A stretch of 6,527 nucleotides of DNA. Origin: CAZJHX01 sp964545715 (GTDB lineage: Bacteria > Myxococcota_A > UBA9042 > GCA-2863065). The notes under the pieces were generated by a model. That model saw only the letters and a list, made by a program, of their open reading frames with translations. It was not told the DNA's origin and searched no databases. The stretch covers positions 1 to 6,527 of the forward strand of contig CAZJHX010000279.1 in the NCBI GenBank assembly GCA_964545715.1, in the 5' to 3' direction. Below, piece after piece: positions 5,843 to 6,527 of the stretch (position 1 is its first letter; the number at the start of each line of letters is the position of its first letter). The translations under genes were made by a program, and so were the position numbers.

Positions 5843-6527
5843 TCAGCTGGTCTGCACGTGAGCCAGGGGCGCGGCAGCTCTGCGATCGGGATGAGCCCGT
5901 GCTGTCGCCAGCCTTCGCGACGCAGCCACGTGCCCGGCGGGGCGCGGTCCAGGCATATGGCGTGCTCTGAGGGGACTGGCTGCTCGCGCCAGCCTTCGAA
6001 CTCCAGGCAGGTCGAAAACGGGTCCAGCCAGTCTTTGGGGTAGCGGTGCCCCCTCCGTGCGGCGTGGCGGCGGGCGTTGTTGAGGACGTAGGCCAGACCG
6101 CGGCGAACCTCCAGCGGAGTCGTGAGGGCGCGGGCGTGGTAGCGACCATCGAAGACCTTACCGCGTCGCCGCCACACGCCGTTGAGGCGGCGCGCCAGCC
6201 GAATGCCCAGCCCCTGCATGGCACGTGACAGCTCCCGCTTGTCGGGCGCCTCCACAATCAGGTGCAGATGGTTGGTCATGACGCTCCAGTCGGTGATGCG
6301 TACCCCGAAGCGGGCGCAGGCCGTGGCGAGCGCGCGGCGAACCACGCGAAAGGTGCGCGCGCGGCGCAGCGATGGCAGCCCGGCGGCCAGGCGCATGGTG
6401 ACGTGCAGCGGCGCACGCTCCTTGACGTCCGGCCGGATGACGTGGGCCACACGGCGGCGAACGCCCGGTTGACGCTTGCGACCGGCGCCTTTTCGCGCCC
6501 CACCCCAGGACTTGAAGTCGAGGGCGA
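5839..6527 (-). CDS. REP-associated tyrosine transposase (RAYT, Y1/HUH family), 5' end outside window
   Basis: A single-strand DNA transposase-like enzyme related to IS200/IS605 TnpA. RAYTs are usually immobile single-copy genes linked to REP palindromes. The 228 visible residues run from the window edge with no stop. The first include SWGGARKGAGRK, matching the basic N-terminal segment of many RAYTs. The HUH metal-binding motif is NHLHLIVE, its two His encoded at 6270-6268 and 6264-6262. The likely nucleophilic Tyr is in LAYVLNNARRH (codon 6090-6088), where Y1 enzymes have YxxxNP. RALSR-like (here RELSRAMQGL), GRYHARAL and the C-terminal GTWLRREGWRQHGL segments also match the family. A GTG at 6450 could be taken as start but would remove conserved N-terminal residues, so the real start is beyond 6527. 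The motifs look intact. No REP-like palindrome is seen near its 3' end, which abuts the LamG gene. Confidence 0.88.
   Translation of the reverse strand, partial: ALDFKSWGGARKGAGRKRQPGVRRRVAHVIRPDVKERAPLHVTMRLAAGLPSLRRARTFRVVRRALATACARFGVRITDWSVMTNHLHLIVEAPDKRELSRAMQGLGIRLARRLNGVWRRRGKVFDGRYHARALTTPLEVRRGLAYVLNNARRHAARRGHRYPKDWLDPFSTCLEFEGWREQPVPSEHAICLDRAPPGTWLRREGWRQHGLIPIAELPRPWLTCRPAD

Overview
The window is GC-rich DNA from what looks like a delta-proteobacterial lineage, most likely Myxococcota or a Bradymonadales relative. Three features point that way: large secreted lipoproteins with Asp/Thr-rich linkers and very Cys-rich bodies, an SCP2-type thiolase, and a REP-associated (RAYT) transposase with the N-terminal and C-terminal sequence style common in those genomes. 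The assignment is inferred from gene style only. No rRNA, tRNA, CRISPR array or complete insertion sequence is visible.

Left part (1-2951, minus strand). Two lipoprotein genes lie head to tail. The upstream one (start 2951, stop 417) encodes an 844-residue lipoprotein. It has a lipobox Cys17, an Asp/Thr/Gly linker built on an exact 10-residue repeat, a Cys-rich middle, and four 12-cysteine modules spaced 91, 88, 88 and 88 residues followed by a fifth, shortened one. The downstream one starts at 319 and runs off the left edge. Only its signal peptide, lipobox and TTGD(D/E) linker are visible. Between them is a 97-bp gap holding a plausible promoter, a perfect 7-bp dyad and a ribosome binding site for the second lipoprotein.

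Middle part (3057-5842, plus strand). A 105-bp divergent intergenic region separates the large lipoprotein from a tightly packed three-gene run: an SCP2-type thiolase, a small outer-membrane beta-barrel protein, and a membrane-anchored LamG/concanavalin-like protein. The first gap is 4 bp. The second is also 4 bp if the LamG protein starts at a CTG codon at 5039, which is the reading that keeps its transmembrane anchor. The packing suggests one transcript, though no shared biochemical pathway is evident.

Right part (5839-6527, minus strand). A RAYT-type HUH/Y1 transposase gene converges on the LamG gene so closely that the two stop codons overlap. Its reading frame stays open to the right edge and includes the characteristic N-terminal GG-x-R-x-GAGR-like segment, so its start lies outside the window.

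Overall this is an envelope-oriented chromosomal region: two surface lipoproteins, an outer-membrane barrel and an anchored LamG protein around one lipid-metabolism enzyme. The least described element is the repeat-built Cys-rich lipoprotein.
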